A stretch of 64,000 bases of DNA from NCBI RefSeq assembly GCF_004210375.1, contig NC_134834.1, positions 14,803,857 through 14,867,856 of the forward strand, given 5' to 3'. Source of the stretch: Tachypleus tridentatus. Its lineage: Eukaryota > Arthropoda > Merostomata > Xiphosura > Limulidae. This document shows, piece by piece, positions 1-12,545 of the stretch (positions are counted from its first letter, which is position 1; every line of letters starts with the position of its first letter). Below the pieces are notes generated by a model. It searched no databases, had not been told where the DNA came from, and saw only the letters and a program-made list of their open reading frames with translations. The translations under genes and the position numbers were made by a program.

Positions 1-3000
1 GTTTACTGTCTACTGAAAACACTTACCTTTTTCACCATAGTTTTTATAGTTCTATATTTATGTTGTAATGTTAGTGGTTTACTGTCTACTGAAAACACTT
101 ACCTTTTTCACCATAGTTTTTATAGTTCTATATTTATGTTGTAATGTTAGTGGTTTACTGTCTACTGAAAACACTTACCTTTTCACCATAGTTTTATAGT
201 TCTATATTTATGTTGTAATGTTAGTGGTTTACTGTCTACTGAAAACACTTACCTTTTTCACCATAGTTTTATAGTTCTATATTTATGTTGTAATGTTAGT
301 GGTTTACTGTCTACTGAAAACACTTACCTTTTTTCACCATAGTTTTATAGTTCTATATTTATGTTGTAATGTTAGTGGTTTACTGTCTACTGAAAACACT
401 TACCTTTTTCACCATAGTTTTATAGTTCTATATTTATGTTGTAATGTTAGTGGTTTACTGTCTACTGAAAACACTTACCTTTTCACCATAGTTTTATAGT
501 TCTATATTTATGTTGTAATGTTAGTGGTTTACTGTCTACTGAAAACACTTACCTTTTTCACCATAGTTTTTATAGTTCTATATTTATGTTGTAATGTTAG
601 TGGTTTACTGTCTACTGAAAACACTTACCTTTTTCACCATAGTTTTATAGTTCTATATTTATGTTGTAATGTTAGTGGTTTACTGTCTACTGAAAACACT
701 TACCTTTTTCACCATAGTTTTATAGTTCTATATTTATGTTGTAATGTTAGTGGTTTACTGTCTACTGAAAACACTTACCTTTTTCACCATAGTTTTTATA
801 GTTCTATATTTATGTTGTAATGTTAGTGGTTTACTGTCTACTGAAAACACTTACCTTTTTCACCATAGTTTTATAGTTCTATATTTATGTTGTAATGTTA
901 GTGGTTTACTGTCTACTGAAAACACTTACCTTTTTCACCATAGTTTTTTATATAGTTCTATATTTATGTTGTAATGTTAGTGGTTTACTGTCTACTGAAA
1001 ACACTTACCTTTTCACCATAGTTTTTATAGTTCTATATTTATGTTGTAATGTTAGTGGTTTACTGTCTACTGAAAACACTTACCTTTTTCACCATAGTTT
1101 TATAGTTCTATATTTATGTTGTAATGTTAGTGGTTTACTGTCTACTGAAAACACTTACCTTTTTCACCATAGTTTTATAGTTCTATATTTATGTTGTAAT
1201 GTTAGTGGTTTACTGTCTACTGAAAACACTTACCTTTTTCACCATAGTTTTTTTTCACCATAGTATAGTTCTATATTTATGTTGTAATGTTAGTGGTTTA
1301 CTGTCTACTGAAAACACTTACCTTTTTCACCATAGTTTTTATAGTTCTATATTTATGTTGTAATGTTAGTGGTTTACTGTCTACTGAAAACACTTACCTT
1401 TTTCACCATAGTTTATATAGTTCTATATTTATGTTGTAATGTTAGTGGTTTACTGTCTACTGAAAACACTTACCTTTTTCACCATAGTTTTATAGTTCTA
1501 TATTTATGTTGTAATGTTAGTGGTTTACTGTCTACTGAAAACACTTACCTTTTTCACCATAGTTTTTATAGTTCTATATTTATGTTGTAATGTTAGTGGT
1601 TTACTGTCTACTGAAAACACTTACCTTTTTCACCATAGTTTTATAGTTCTATATTTATGTTGTAATGTTAGTGGTTTACTGTCTACTGAAAACACTTACC
1701 TTTTTCACCATAGTTTTTATAGTTCTATATTTATGTTGTAATGTTAGTGGTTTACTGTCTACTGAAAACACTTACCTTTTTCACCATAGTTTTATAGTTC
1801 TATATTTATGTTGTAATGTTAGTGGTTTACTGTCTACTGAAAACACTTACCTTTTTCACCATAGTTTTATAGTTCTATATTTATGTTGTAATGTTAGTGG
1901 TTTACTGTCTACTGAAAACACTTACCTTTTTCACCATAGTTTTTATAGTTCTATATTTATGTTGTAATGTTAGTGGTTTACTGTCTACTGAAAACACTTA
2001 CCTTTTTCACCATAGTTTTATAGTTCTATATTTATGTTGTAATGTTAGTGGTTTACTGTCTACTGAAAACACTTACCTTTTTCACCATAGTTTTTATAGT
2101 TCTATATTTATGTTGTAATGTTAGTGGTTTACTGTCTACTGAAAACACTTACCTTTTTCACCATAGTTTTATAGTTCTATATTTATGTTGTAATGTTAGT
2201 GGTTTACTGTCTACTGAAAACACTTACCTTTTTCACCATAGTTTTTATAGTTCTATATTTATGTTGTAATGTTAGTGGTTTACTGTCTACTGAAAACACT
2301 TACCTTTTCACCATAGTTTTATAGTTCTATATTTATGTTGTAATGTTAGTGGTTTACTGTCTACTGAAAACACTTACCTTTTTCACCATAGTTTTATAGT
2401 TCTATATTTATGTTGTAATGTTAGTGGTTTACTGTCTACTGAAAACACTTACCTTTTTCACCCAGTAGTTTTATATAGTTCTATATTTATGTTGTAATGT
2501 TAGTGGTTTACTGTCTACTGAAAACACTTACCTTTTTCACCATAGTTTTATAGTTCTATATTTATGTTGTAATGTTAGTGGTTTACTGTCTACTGAAAAC
2601 ACTTACCTTTTTTTTCACCATAGTTTTATATAGTTCTATATTTATGTTGTAATGTTAGTGGTTTACTGTCTACTGAAAACACTTACCTTTTTTTCACCAT
2701 AGTTTTATAGTTCTATATTTATGTTGTAATGTTAGTGGTTTACTGTCTACTGAAAACACTTACCTTTTTCACCATAGTTTTTATAGTTCTATATTTATGT
2801 TGTAATGTTAGTGGTTTACTGTCTACTGAAAACACTTACCTTTTCACCATAGTTTTATAGTTCTATATTTATGTTGTAATGTTAGTGGTTTACTGTCTAC
2901 TGAAAACACTTACCTTTTTCACCATAGTTTTATAGTTCTATATTTATGTTGTAATGTTAGTGGTTTACTGTCTACTGAAAACACTTACCTTTTTTCACCA

Positions 3001-6000
3001 TAGTTTTATAGTTCTATATTTATGTTGTAATGTTAGTGGTTTACTGTCTACTGAAAACACTTACCTTTTTTCACCTAGTTTTATATTTATAGTTCTATAT
3101 TTATGTTGTAATGTTAGTGGTTTACTGTCTACTGAAAACACTTACCTTTTTCACCATAGTTTTTATAGTTCTATATTTATGTTGTAATGTTAGTGGTTTA
3201 CTGTCTACTGAAAACACTTACCTTTTTCACCATAGTTTTATAGTTCTATATTTATGTTGTAATGTTAGTGGTTTACTGTCTACTGAAAACACTTACCTTT
3301 TCACCATAGTTTTATAGTTCTATATTTATGTTGTAATGTTAGTGGTTTACTGTCTACTGAAAACACTTACCTTTTTTCACCATAGTTTTATAGTTCTATA
3401 TTTATGTTGTAATGTTAGTGGTTTACTGTCTACTGAAAACACTTACCTTTTCACCATAGTTTTTATAGTTCTATATTTATGTTGTAATGTTAGTGGTTTA
3501 CTGTCTACTGAAAACACTTACCTTTTTCACCATAGTTTTTATAGTTCTATATTTATGTTGTAATGTTAGTGGTTTACTGTCTACTGAAAACACTTACCTT
3601 TTTCACCATAGTTTTATAGTTCTATATTTATGTTGTAATGTTAGTGGTTTACTGTCTACTGAAAACACTTACCTTTTTCACCATAGTTTATATAGTTCTA
3701 TATTTATGTTGTAATGTTAGTGGTTTACTGTCTACTGAAAACACTTACCTTTTTATACCATAGTTTTATAGTTCTATATTTATGTTGTAATGTTAGTGGT
3801 TTACTGTCTACTGAAAACACTTACCTTTTTCACCATAGTTTTATAGTTCTATATTTATGTTGTAATGTTAGTGGTTTACTGTCTACTGAAAACACTTACC
3901 TTTTTCACCATAGTTTTATAGTTCTATATTTATGTTGTAATGTTAGTGGTTTACTGTCTACTGAAAACACTTACCTTTTTCACCATAGTTTTATAGTTCT
4001 ATATTTATGTTGTAATGTTAGTGGTTTACTGTCTACTGAAAACACTTACCTTTTTCACCATAGTTTTTATAGTTCTATATTTATGTTGTAATGTTAGTGG
4101 TTTACTGTCTACTGAAAACACTTACCTTTTTTCACCATAGTTTTTATAGTTCTATATTTATGTTGTAATGTTAGTGGTTTACTGTCTACTGAAAACACTT
4201 ACCTTTTTTTCACCATAGTTTTATATAGTTCTATATTTATGTTGTAATGTTAGTGGTTTACTGTCTACTGAAAACACTTACCTTTTTTCACCATAGTTTT
4301 ATAGTTCTATATTTATGTTGTAATGTTAGTGGTTTACTGTCTACTGAAAACACTTACCTTTTTTCACCATAGTTTTATAGTTCTATATTTATGTTGTAAT
4401 GTTAGTGGTTTACTGTCTACTGAAAACACTTACCTTTTTCACCATAGTTTTTATAGTTCTATATTTATGTTGTAATGTTAGTGGTTTACTGTCTACTGAA
4501 AACACTTACCTTTTTCACCATAGTTTTATAGTTCTATATTTATGTTGTAATGTTAGTGGTTTACTGTCTACTGAAAACACTTACCTTTTTTCACCATAGT
4601 TTTATAGTTCTATATTTATGTTGTAATGTTAGTGGTTTACTGTCTACTGAAAACACTTACCTTTTTTAGTTCACCATAGTTTATATAGTTCTATATTTAT
4701 GTTGTAATGTTAGTGGTTTACTGTCTACTGAAAACACTTACCTTTTCACCATAGTTTTATAGTTCTATATTTATGTTGTAATGTTAGTGGTTTACTGTCT
4801 ACTGAAAACACTTACCTTTTTCACCATAGTTTTATAGTTCTATATTTATGTTGTAATGTTAGTGGTTTACTGTCTACTGAAAACACTTACCTTTTTCACC
4901 ATAGTTTTATATAGTTCTATATTTATGTTGTAATGTTAGTGGTTTACTGTCTACTGAAAACACTTACCTTTTCACCATAGTTTTATAGTTCTATATTTAT
5001 GTTGTAATGTTAGTGGTTTACTGTCTACTGAAAACACTTACCTTTTTCACCATAGTTTTTATAGTTCTATATTTATGTTGTAATGTTAGTGGTTTACTGT
5101 CTACTGAAAACACTTACCTTTTTTCACCATAGTTTTTATAGTTCTATATTTATGTTGTAATGTTAGTGGTTTACTGTCTACTGAAAACACTTACCTTTTC
5201 ACCATAGTTTTTATAGTTCTATATTTATGTTGTAATGTTAGTGGTTTACTGTCTACTGAAAACACTTACCTTTTTCACCATAGTTTTTATAGTTCTATAT
5301 TTATGTTGTAATGTTAGTGGTTTACTGTCTACTGAAAACACTTACCTTTTTCACCATAGTTTTTATAGTTCTATATTTATGTTGTAATGTTAGTGGTTTA
5401 CTGTCTACTGAAAACACTTACCTTTTTCACCTAGTTTTATAGTTCTATATTTATGTTGTAATGTTAGTGGTTTACTGTCTACTGAAAACACTTACTTTTT
5501 CACCATAGTTTTTATAGTTCTATATTTATGTTGTAATGTTAGTGGTTTACTGTCTACTGAAAACACTTACCTTTTTCACCATAGTTTTTATAGTTCTATA
5601 TTTATGTTGTAATGTTAGTGGTTTACTGTCTACTGAAAACACTTACCTTTTTCACCATAGTTTTATAGTTCTATATTTATGTTGTAATGTTAGTGGTTTA
5701 CTGTCTACTGTTTTTATAGTTCACCATATTTTTTATAGTTGTAATGTATGTTGTAGTGTGGTTTACTGTCTACTGAAAACACTTACCTTTTTCACCATAG
5801 TTTTATAGTTCTATATTTATGTTGTAATGTTAGTGGTTTACTGTCTACTGAAAACACTTACCTTTTTCACCATAGTTTTATAGTTCTATATTTATGTTGT
5901 AATGTTAGTGGTTTACTGTCTACTGAAAACACTTACCTTTTTCACCATAGTTTTTATAGTTCTATATTTATGTTGTAATGTTAGTGGTTTACTGTCTACT

Positions 6001-6384
6001 GAAAACACTTACCTTTTCACCATAGTTTTATATAGTTCTATATTTATGTTGTAATGTTAGTGGTTTACTGTCTACTGAAAACACTTACCTTTTTTCACCA
6101 TAGTTTTATAGTTCTATATTTATGTTGTAATGTTAGTGGTTTACTGTCTACTGAAAACACTTACCTTTTTTCACCCTAGTTTTATAGTTCTATATTTATG
6201 TTGTAATGTTAGTGGTTTACTGTCTACTGAAAACACTTACCTTTTCACCATAGTTTTATAGTTCTATATTTATGTTGTAATGTTAGTGGTTTACTGTCTA
6301 CTGAAAACACTTACCTTTTTCACCATAGTTTTATAGTTCTATATTTATGTTGTAATGTTAGTGGTTTACTGTCTACTGAAAACA
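1..6384. repeat. 75/76-bp minisatellite array, about 85 copies
   Basis: The unit starts at gtttactgtctactgaaaac and ends at gttgtaatgttagtg; it is 75 or 76 bp. Copies are almost free of substitutions. They differ mainly in the lengths of two T runs (after 'cttacc' and after 'ccatag') and in small inserts such as an extra 'ta'. In several stretches 75- and 76-bp units alternate, giving a 151-bp higher-order period. The array begins before the window and runs into an N gap, so its real size is unknown. Open frames of 60-125 codons follow from a unit length divisible by three and are not genes. The array probably lies in an upstream intron of the Fat-like cadherin gene. Confidence 0.97.
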
Positions 6385-6884
6385 NNNNNNNNNNNNNNNN
6401 NNNNNNNNNNNNNNNNNNNNNNNNNNNNNNNNNNNNNNNNNNNNNNNNNNNNNNNNNNNNNNNNNNNNNNNNNNNNNNNNNNNNNNNNNNNNNNNNNNNN
6501 NNNNNNNNNNNNNNNNNNNNNNNNNNNNNNNNNNNNNNNNNNNNNNNNNNNNNNNNNNNNNNNNNNNNNNNNNNNNNNNNNNNNNNNNNNNNNNNNNNNN
6601 NNNNNNNNNNNNNNNNNNNNNNNNNNNNNNNNNNNNNNNNNNNNNNNNNNNNNNNNNNNNNNNNNNNNNNNNNNNNNNNNNNNNNNNNNNNNNNNNNNNN
6701 NNNNNNNNNNNNNNNNNNNNNNNNNNNNNNNNNNNNNNNNNNNNNNNNNNNNNNNNNNNNNNNNNNNNNNNNNNNNNNNNNNNNNNNNNNNNNNNNNNNN
6801 NNNNNNNNNNNNNNNNNNNNNNNNNNNNNNNNNNNNNNNNNNNNNNNNNNNNNNNNNNNNNNNNNNNNNNNNNNNNNNNNNNNN
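6385..6884. other. assembly gap, exactly 500 N
   Basis: Exactly 500 N join two unrelated tandem arrays (75/76-bp on the left, 45-bp on the right). The round number suggests a placeholder gap of unknown size. Open frames spanning it have no meaning. Confidence 0.98.
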
Positions 6885-8510
6885 TTCCTTCTTCCATCAC
6901 CGATGGTGTTCTTACCTCAGTTCCAACAGCTCTCTTCTTCCCACCACCGATGGTGTTCTTACCTCAGTTCCAACAGCCCTTCTTCCACCACTGATGGTGT
7001 TCTTACCTCAGTTCCAGCTCCTCTTTCCACTCACCGATGGTGTTCTTACCTCAGTTCCAACAGCCCTTCTTCCACCACCGATGGTGTTCTTACCTCAGTT
7101 CCACAGCAGCTTCTTTCCACCACCGATGGTGTTCTTACCTCAGTTCCAACATCTTCTTCCACTCACCGATGGTGTTGTTACCTCAGTTCCAACATCTTCT
7201 TCCATCACTGGGATGGTAGGTTTCTTACCTCAGTTCCAATGCCTCCTTCCACCACCGATGGTGTTCTTACCTCAGTTCCATGGTCATGTTCTTCCACTCA
7301 CCGATGGTGTTGTTACTTTCAGTTCTTAACATCTTTCTTTCCACTCACCGATGGTATTCTTACTCTCAGTTCCCAACAGCTCCTTCTTCCACTCACCGAT
7401 GGTAGTTCTTACCTCAGTTCCAACATCCTTCTTCCACCACCGATGGTGTTGTTACCTCAGTTCCAACATCTTCTTCCACCACCGATGGTATTCTTACCTC
7501 AGTTCCAACAGCTCCTTCTTTCCACCACACGATGGTGTTCTTACTTCAGTTCCAACATCTTCCACCACCGAGACCTCAGTTCCAACATCTTCTTCCATCA
7601 CCGATGGTGTCTTACCAGTCCAATAGCCCCTCTTCCACTCACCGATGGTGCTTACCTCAGTTCCAACATCTTCTTCCACCACCGATGGTATTCTACCTCA
7701 GTTCCAACAGCCCCTTCTTCCACCACCGATGTTGTGCCTTACCTCAGTTCCAACATCTCTCTCTTCCACCACCGATGTATTCTTACCTCAGTTCCAACAG
7801 CTCCTTCTTCCACCACCGATGGTGTTCTTACCTCAGTTCCAACAGCTCTCTTCTTCCACCGATGGTGTTCTTACCTCAGTTCCAACATCTTCTTCCACCA
7901 CCTTGCCAGTTCCAACATCTTCTTCCATCACCGATGGTGTTCTTACCTCAGTTCCACAGCTCCTTCTTCCACCACCGATGGTGTTCTTACCTCAGTTCCA
8001 ACATCTTCTTCCACCACCGATGGTGTTGTTACCTCAGTTCCAACATCTTCTTCCATCACCGATGGTGGCCTCTTACCTCAGTTCCAATAGCTCTTCTTCC
8101 ACCACCGATGGTGTTCTTACCTCAGTTCCAACATCTTCCACCACCGATGGTGTTGTTACCTCAGTTCCAACATCTTCTTCCATCACCGATGGTGTTCTTA
8201 CCTCAGTCCAATAGCCCTTCTTCCACCACCGATGGTGTTCTTACCTCAGTTCCAATACCCCCCTTTTCCACCACCGATGGTATTCTTACCTCAGTTCCAA
8301 AAGCCCTCTTCTTTCACCACTGATGGTGTTCTTACCTCAGTTCTAACTTCCCCTTCTTCCACCACTGATGGTGTTCTTATTTCAATAACAACATCCCTTT
8401 CTTACACCACTGACGGTGTTCTTACCTCAGTTCCACAGCTCCTTCTTCCACCACCGATGGTGTTCTTACCTCAGTTCCAACAGCCTTCTTCCATCACCGA
8501 TGGTGTTCTT
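6885..8510. repeat. 45-bp minisatellite array, about 36 copies
   Basis: The unit is 45 bp with the core caccgatggtgttcttacct followed by cagttccaacagctccttct. Variants swap 'acagctc' for 'acatctt' and 'gttctt' for 'gttgtt' or 'attctt', and many copies carry 1-6 base indels. Because 45 is divisible by three, several frames stay partly open. One reads as a Ser/Thr/Pro-rich 15-residue repeat (SSTTDGVLTSVPTAP). The indels switch frame repeatedly, no start or splice context is seen, and I treat it as non-coding. The last full unit ends near 8510, where the sequence becomes unique. Confidence 0.95.
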
Positions 8511-8655
8511 AGCTGCGTTATGACAACTTTTCTCGCCAGAACCAATGACGTTGTTGTGATGGCTTTGGTCTTGGACTGCAAAGTCTATGTTTCTTTTCAC
8601 ATACTCTTCAGAGACTCTCAATCGTGGATATTCAGCGATTCTGTGTGACAAACAT

Positions 8656-8770
8656 AAGTTTCCGGTGACTTATTGGTAGGTCCGAAGTGTTATACTGCTA
8701 CAAATTAGAGTTTTGATACTCGCTATGAACACAGCACAGGTAGCCCATTACGTATCTTTTCTTTAAACAA
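8656..8770 (+). mobile_element. decayed tRNA-derived SINE, family 2
   Basis: The copy is diverged but in order: a head with 'ttggtaggtccgaagtgtta', a B-box-like 'gttttgatactcgc', then a tail like 'cacaggtagcccattacgta'. It matches better copies at 32053 and 41805. Confidence 0.55.
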
Positions 8771-8945
8771 CAGAGAAACCAATAAAACACCAGATGACGA
8801 GTTATTGTTAGTACTTGGGTGTTAAAGATGAAGTTCCCTTGAACTTGTGGATAGGTTTCTTGTCTGTTTGGAACCATACCTTATTGTAATTCAATCGGAA
8901 TAAAAGTATTATTTCCTCGTGCTGTTGTGGTGTCACTACGTTAAT

Positions 8946-8980
8946 CTGAAGATGACCTAAGAAAGTCGAAACGTTGTTCT
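8946..8980 (+). other. stem-loop motif of possible retroelement origin
   Basis: The sequence ctgaagatgacctaagaaag followed by tcgaaacgttgttct can form a short GAC/GTC hairpin. Similar 'gaagatg...cgaaacg' motifs recur in metazoan interspersed repeats, in my recollection near the ends of Penelope-like elements. No protein-coding remains are seen nearby, so the family is a guess. Confidence 0.3.
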
Positions 8981-9055
8981 GTACTTTATTTTAATTAAAG
9001 TTTTAATACTCCTACCAGCCATCTTTAGAATACATTTTTACTTCTCCTACAAGTT

Positions 9056-9106
9056 TGTTTCCCAGTGGCTCAGCGGTAAGTCCGAAGTCTTATAACGCTA
9101 AAAACT
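9056..9106 (+). mobile_element. tRNA-derived SINE fragment, family 2 head
   Basis: The head 'cccagtggctcagcggtaag' followed by 'tccgaagtcttataacgcta' matches the 5' part of the full copy at 32053. The B box and tail are missing. Confidence 0.6.
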
Positions 9107-10624
9107 GTTTTTCCACACGTCACACTCGTGTGTATCACATGCCATGTAACATACAGTTTTGTTTTCAACGTGTGCTTTGGAAGTTTGGAGTTTTTAGACA
9201 TTTCTTTGACATTGCAATTGTGTACACGCCGAAACTTCTTTTGATCTATTTTCTTTACTGTTTCAAGAGAGGTTCTTACTTTAGTTGGAATAGACCACTC
9301 TGATTTTTAGTTGTGGAGTGACTTGTTTTTGTAGCTTGCTTTACCGATACAGTTTATGGTTTAACGCAACAGTTAGCCCTCCTTTCTCGCGCGCTTTTAT
9401 GATCGCGAAATAGGAGAACGCCCTGCAAGTTAATCTTCGTACAAAGATACCTACAATATATATATATATTTTCACTTGAGAATTAGTATTTAAATTGAAT
9501 TGCATTAAGAGTGTCAGGGCTCTGAGTCTGCGCAGTCGCATGATATACGGGTGACCATCGGTAAGTTGGTTAGATAAACAAATTGTCACTATACACAGTA
9601 AAGGAAAGATGCTTTAGTAATTTAAGCTCACATAAATATATTTTTATTTGTACGTTTGAAGATAAGTGTATACTTAAGCCTACTTATTTCGCTTTTAGTT
9701 GTAATTACAAATTTGAATATCCTTGCGTTGAGAAACTCTTAGTTTATTGCTCTTAAAGGGGCTATGTCGTGAAAAAAACAAAACTGCTAACTCGGTAAAA
9801 ACTGATAAATGGTGAGATAAAATGTGTAGCTCCGAATATAGCAAGCGGTGAACTTCAAATAAAGATATAGAAACTTAAGATACTTGTGTAGTAAATTATG
9901 TACAACATTTATACATCATAAAAAAACATGATCTAACCGGATCTGCATCCACAAGCCGTGTGATGTGGTTGTCGGTTTCGAATAAGAAGTGGTCGTTATA
10001 CACAATATTTACCATATACATGATCAAAAAAAGCCCATCGCCTAATACAAGGGTTTATCTACCTTCTAGATCATTGGACATATTTTATCATACTTTCTGA
10101 GGAGTCAGTTTAACTCCAGAATTACCGATGTTGCCTTATAAACACACTAAAATACTTGTGTTACAAGTTTCTCTTGCATTCGTTACATTTATGGTAACAC
10201 CATCCGTGATACCCATGCAAGCCAGTCTCCTTAATTCCACTAATAACTGGTGAGTTGACAGCGTATCCTGATCTCGCTCGGTTTTCTTATTTTGTTACAT
10301 TTTCGTCACGTTTTTGTGACTTAATATTTACATAATTACCGTTAATATTATAAAGAGTAAAATCCACGGAAACCGTTTTTGTTTTTTGTTTTGGCCCTGA
10401 TGATGGTAACTGTGTTACCGAAACTTGTGAACCGTAATTAATAATAAAGATTTTTAGCTTTCGATTTGTCAAAAAATAAGTGTTTTTTTTTTGCACCGTA
10501 CACTTGTGTTACTATGTGGTAAAAATTTGAATCTCTTTAACGATGTGCTAAAGAAACAAATCTGTGAAGTAAAATCAAATTTAAACAACGGAAATCCTGT
10601 ACACTGTGTTCCAACAGGTAAAAC

Positions 10625-10990
10625 CAGAAATATTCCATTGCATATCTGGACACCACGTTAAAAAACAACAAAAACTATGGAATATCTGGACACCACGTTA
10701 AAAAAAACAAAAAACTATGGAATATCTGGAACACCACGTTAAAAAAACAACAAAAACTATGGAATATCTGGACACCACGTTAAAAACAACAAAAAAAACT
10801 ATGGAATATCTGGACACCACGTTACAAAACAACAAAAAACTAAGGAATATTTGGACACCACGTTAGAAAAAAAACATATTCTATAGCACATCTGGACACA
10901 ACGTTAAAAAATCAACTATGGAAAATCTGGATACTACGTTAGAATAAACAAGAAATATTTCATTAAATATCTGGACATCACGACAAAAAA
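10625..10990. repeat. about 40-bp tandem repeat, about 9 copies
   Basis: The unit contains 'atatctggacaccacgttaa' and an A-rich spacer 'aaacaacaaaaactatgga'. Unit length varies from 36 to 43 bp through the A runs. Copies at the right end (from about 10860) are more diverged. Confidence 0.9.
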
Positions 10991-11094
10991 ACGAGGTATT
11001 GCATGAAATAAATGATAAACAATTCATCTGTGACATGAAAGTTAATGCATCATTGGTCTAGGACGTAGGTTTATAAGTCGATTTTATAAATGTT

Positions 11095-11163
11095 TGATAT
11101 TCTATCCACCATGGGATCGAATCTCGATTTCTAGCGTTAAAAGTCCTCAGAGGCATCGGTGGG
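11095..11163 (-). mobile_element. tRNA-derived SINE fragment, family 2
   Basis: Read on the minus strand it gives 'cgatgcctctgaggactttt', 'aacgctagaaatcgagattc' and a B-box-like GATTCGATCCC. This matches the head of family 2 copies in the window. It is short and diverged. Confidence 0.45.
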
Positions 11164-11446
11164 GACGTTTACATATACAATGAAATGATTTGCTTTGTGA
11201 AGGAAAAATAGAAGGAATTGAGTGTGAAAGTTATACTTTCGAAACTGTAGCTATGGGAATCCATTCTAGTGGTGTTTTGGTTACGTAGTTTATTGTAGTT
11301 TCGAGCATGCGCCATCGCTACAATGAAAACTAACAAAATAAATGCATGAATATGAGTGAACTTTTAGTTATGTGAAAGACACGTTACTATTCTTGTAAAC
11401 CCAAAACAACGCTTTGATATAGTAATTAGAGCTTAATGCAAATAAG

Positions 11447-11534
11447 ATCACCGCTAAAACCGGGTTTCGATACCCGTGGTATGAAGAGCACAGGTTGTCC
11501 AATGTGTAGTTCTGTATTTACTTTTAAACAAACA
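11447..11534 (+). mobile_element. tRNA-derived SINE, family 2, 5' truncated
   Basis: It contains 'gctaaaaccgggtttcgata', 'cccgtggtatgaagagcaca', then a tail 'tgtgtagttctgtatttact' ending in aaacaaacaag. The head upstream is too diverged to place. Confidence 0.6.
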
Positions 11535-11588
11535 AGAGGTGAAGTTGATACATTGTTTGGAATATAAGTGAATATTTCTTCTTTTGAT

Positions 11589-11866
11589 GGGCCTGGCATG
11601 GCCAGGTGGTTAAGGCACGCAACTCGCAACGTGAGGGATGCGGGTTCGAACTCGTCACACCAAACATGCTCGCCCTTTCAGCCGTGAGGACGTTATAATG
11701 TGACGGTCAGTCCCACTATTCGTTGGTAAAAGAGTAACTCAAGAGTTGGCGGTGGGTGGTGATGATCAACTGCCTTCCTTCTAGTCTTACACTGCTAAAT
11801 TAATTAGGGACGGCTAGCGCAGATGGTCCTCGTGTAACTTTGCGCGAACTTCAAAAACAAAACGAA
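11589..11866 (+). mobile_element. tRNA-derived SINE, family 1, full length
   Basis: Family 1 is about 275 bp. It has a tRNA-like head (A box in 'catggccaggtggttaaggc', B box 'gggttcgaa'), a conserved body ('gttggcggtgggtggtgatg', 'aattagggacggctagcgca') and a 3' tail ('gtgtagctttgcgcgaa' plus a CAAA-rich end). This copy has all three parts, with 'ggttaaggcacgcaactcgc' in the head and a few substitutions. Confidence 0.92.
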
Positions 11867-12099
11867 TCTTCTTCGACGTGAGAAGAGGTTGGGTATAAAT
11901 AAAAATCCGAAGGGTTAAATTCCACATGAGACATTTGTAACAGCGTGTTAGCACGAGACAGTTTTGATTACAGTTAGGAGTATTGACCAGAGTGAGACGA
12001 GTCTTGTTCGTGATTGAGGAGGGTGGATTCTCTTGATCACAAATCTTTGTATCGTGGTATTTCAAAAAATAAAATACCTACCTCCAGGGTTTGTAACAA

Positions 12100-12360
12100 C
12101 AAAATTTGTTTCGAATTTGCGCAAAACTTCACGAAGGCTATCCTCGCTTGTCGTCCCTAATTTAGCATGGAAAGACTAGAAAGAAGGGAGCTAGCCATCA
12201 CCACACACCGCCAACTCTTGGGCTACTCTTTTTACCAACGAATAGTGAGATTGAGCGATATATTATAACACCCCCCACTGCTAAAAGGACAAGCATATTT
12301 GGTGTGACAAGGATTCGAACGTGCGACCCTTAGATTAGGAGCTGAGAGCCCTAACCCTAA
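12100..12360 (-). mobile_element. tRNA-derived SINE, family 1
   Basis: This is a reverse-strand copy: tail at left ('gaatttgcgcaaaacttcac'), body in the middle ('ccgccaactcttgggctact'), B box and anticodon region at right ('aaggattcgaacgtgcgacc'). The far 5' head is lost. It lies about 230 bp from the + copy at 11589, in opposite orientation. Confidence 0.88.
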
Positions 12361-12545
12361 TCTTCTCTTGGTATAGATTTTTTTTATTTAAAATTAAAGA
12401 AAATAACTTGAAGGACACTCCATTACACGTTAGGGGGAAAATATCAAACATGTTTCCTTTGTGTTTGTGTGTTCTTTCCCGGTTACAAGTCAGGAAAATA
12501 AAAATAAGTTAATAAGTCTTTGTCATTCTGGGTTTCGAATATGTG

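Larger units (their letters stand above)
8511..10614. other. non-coding stretch with old SINE pieces
   Basis: No gene is recognised. The stretch holds two decayed tRNA-SINE pieces (8656-8770, 9056-9106), a stem-loop motif at 8946-8980, a short TA run near 9460-9470 and otherwise AT-rich unique DNA. A short open frame continues from the 45-bp array to 8648, but it has no recognisable domain. Confidence 0.6.

Noticed and set aside
1-6384. Many overlapping open frames of 60-125 codons with repeated CCNVSGLLSTENTYLF
   Set aside because: They are by-products of a 75-bp unit (25 codons) in a tandem array. They start and stop with T-run length changes and have no gene context.
6355-7329. A 324-codon open frame across the N gap
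   Set aside because: Most of it is unknown bases joining two unrelated arrays; it has no meaning as a protein.
6903-8651. Open frames in the 45-bp array, including a Ser/Thr/Pro-rich repeat resembling a mucin, and a 138-codon frame ending at 8648
   Set aside because: The frame changes every few units, both strands are partly open, and the unique tail (to 8648) has no recognisable domain. Kept only as a finding.
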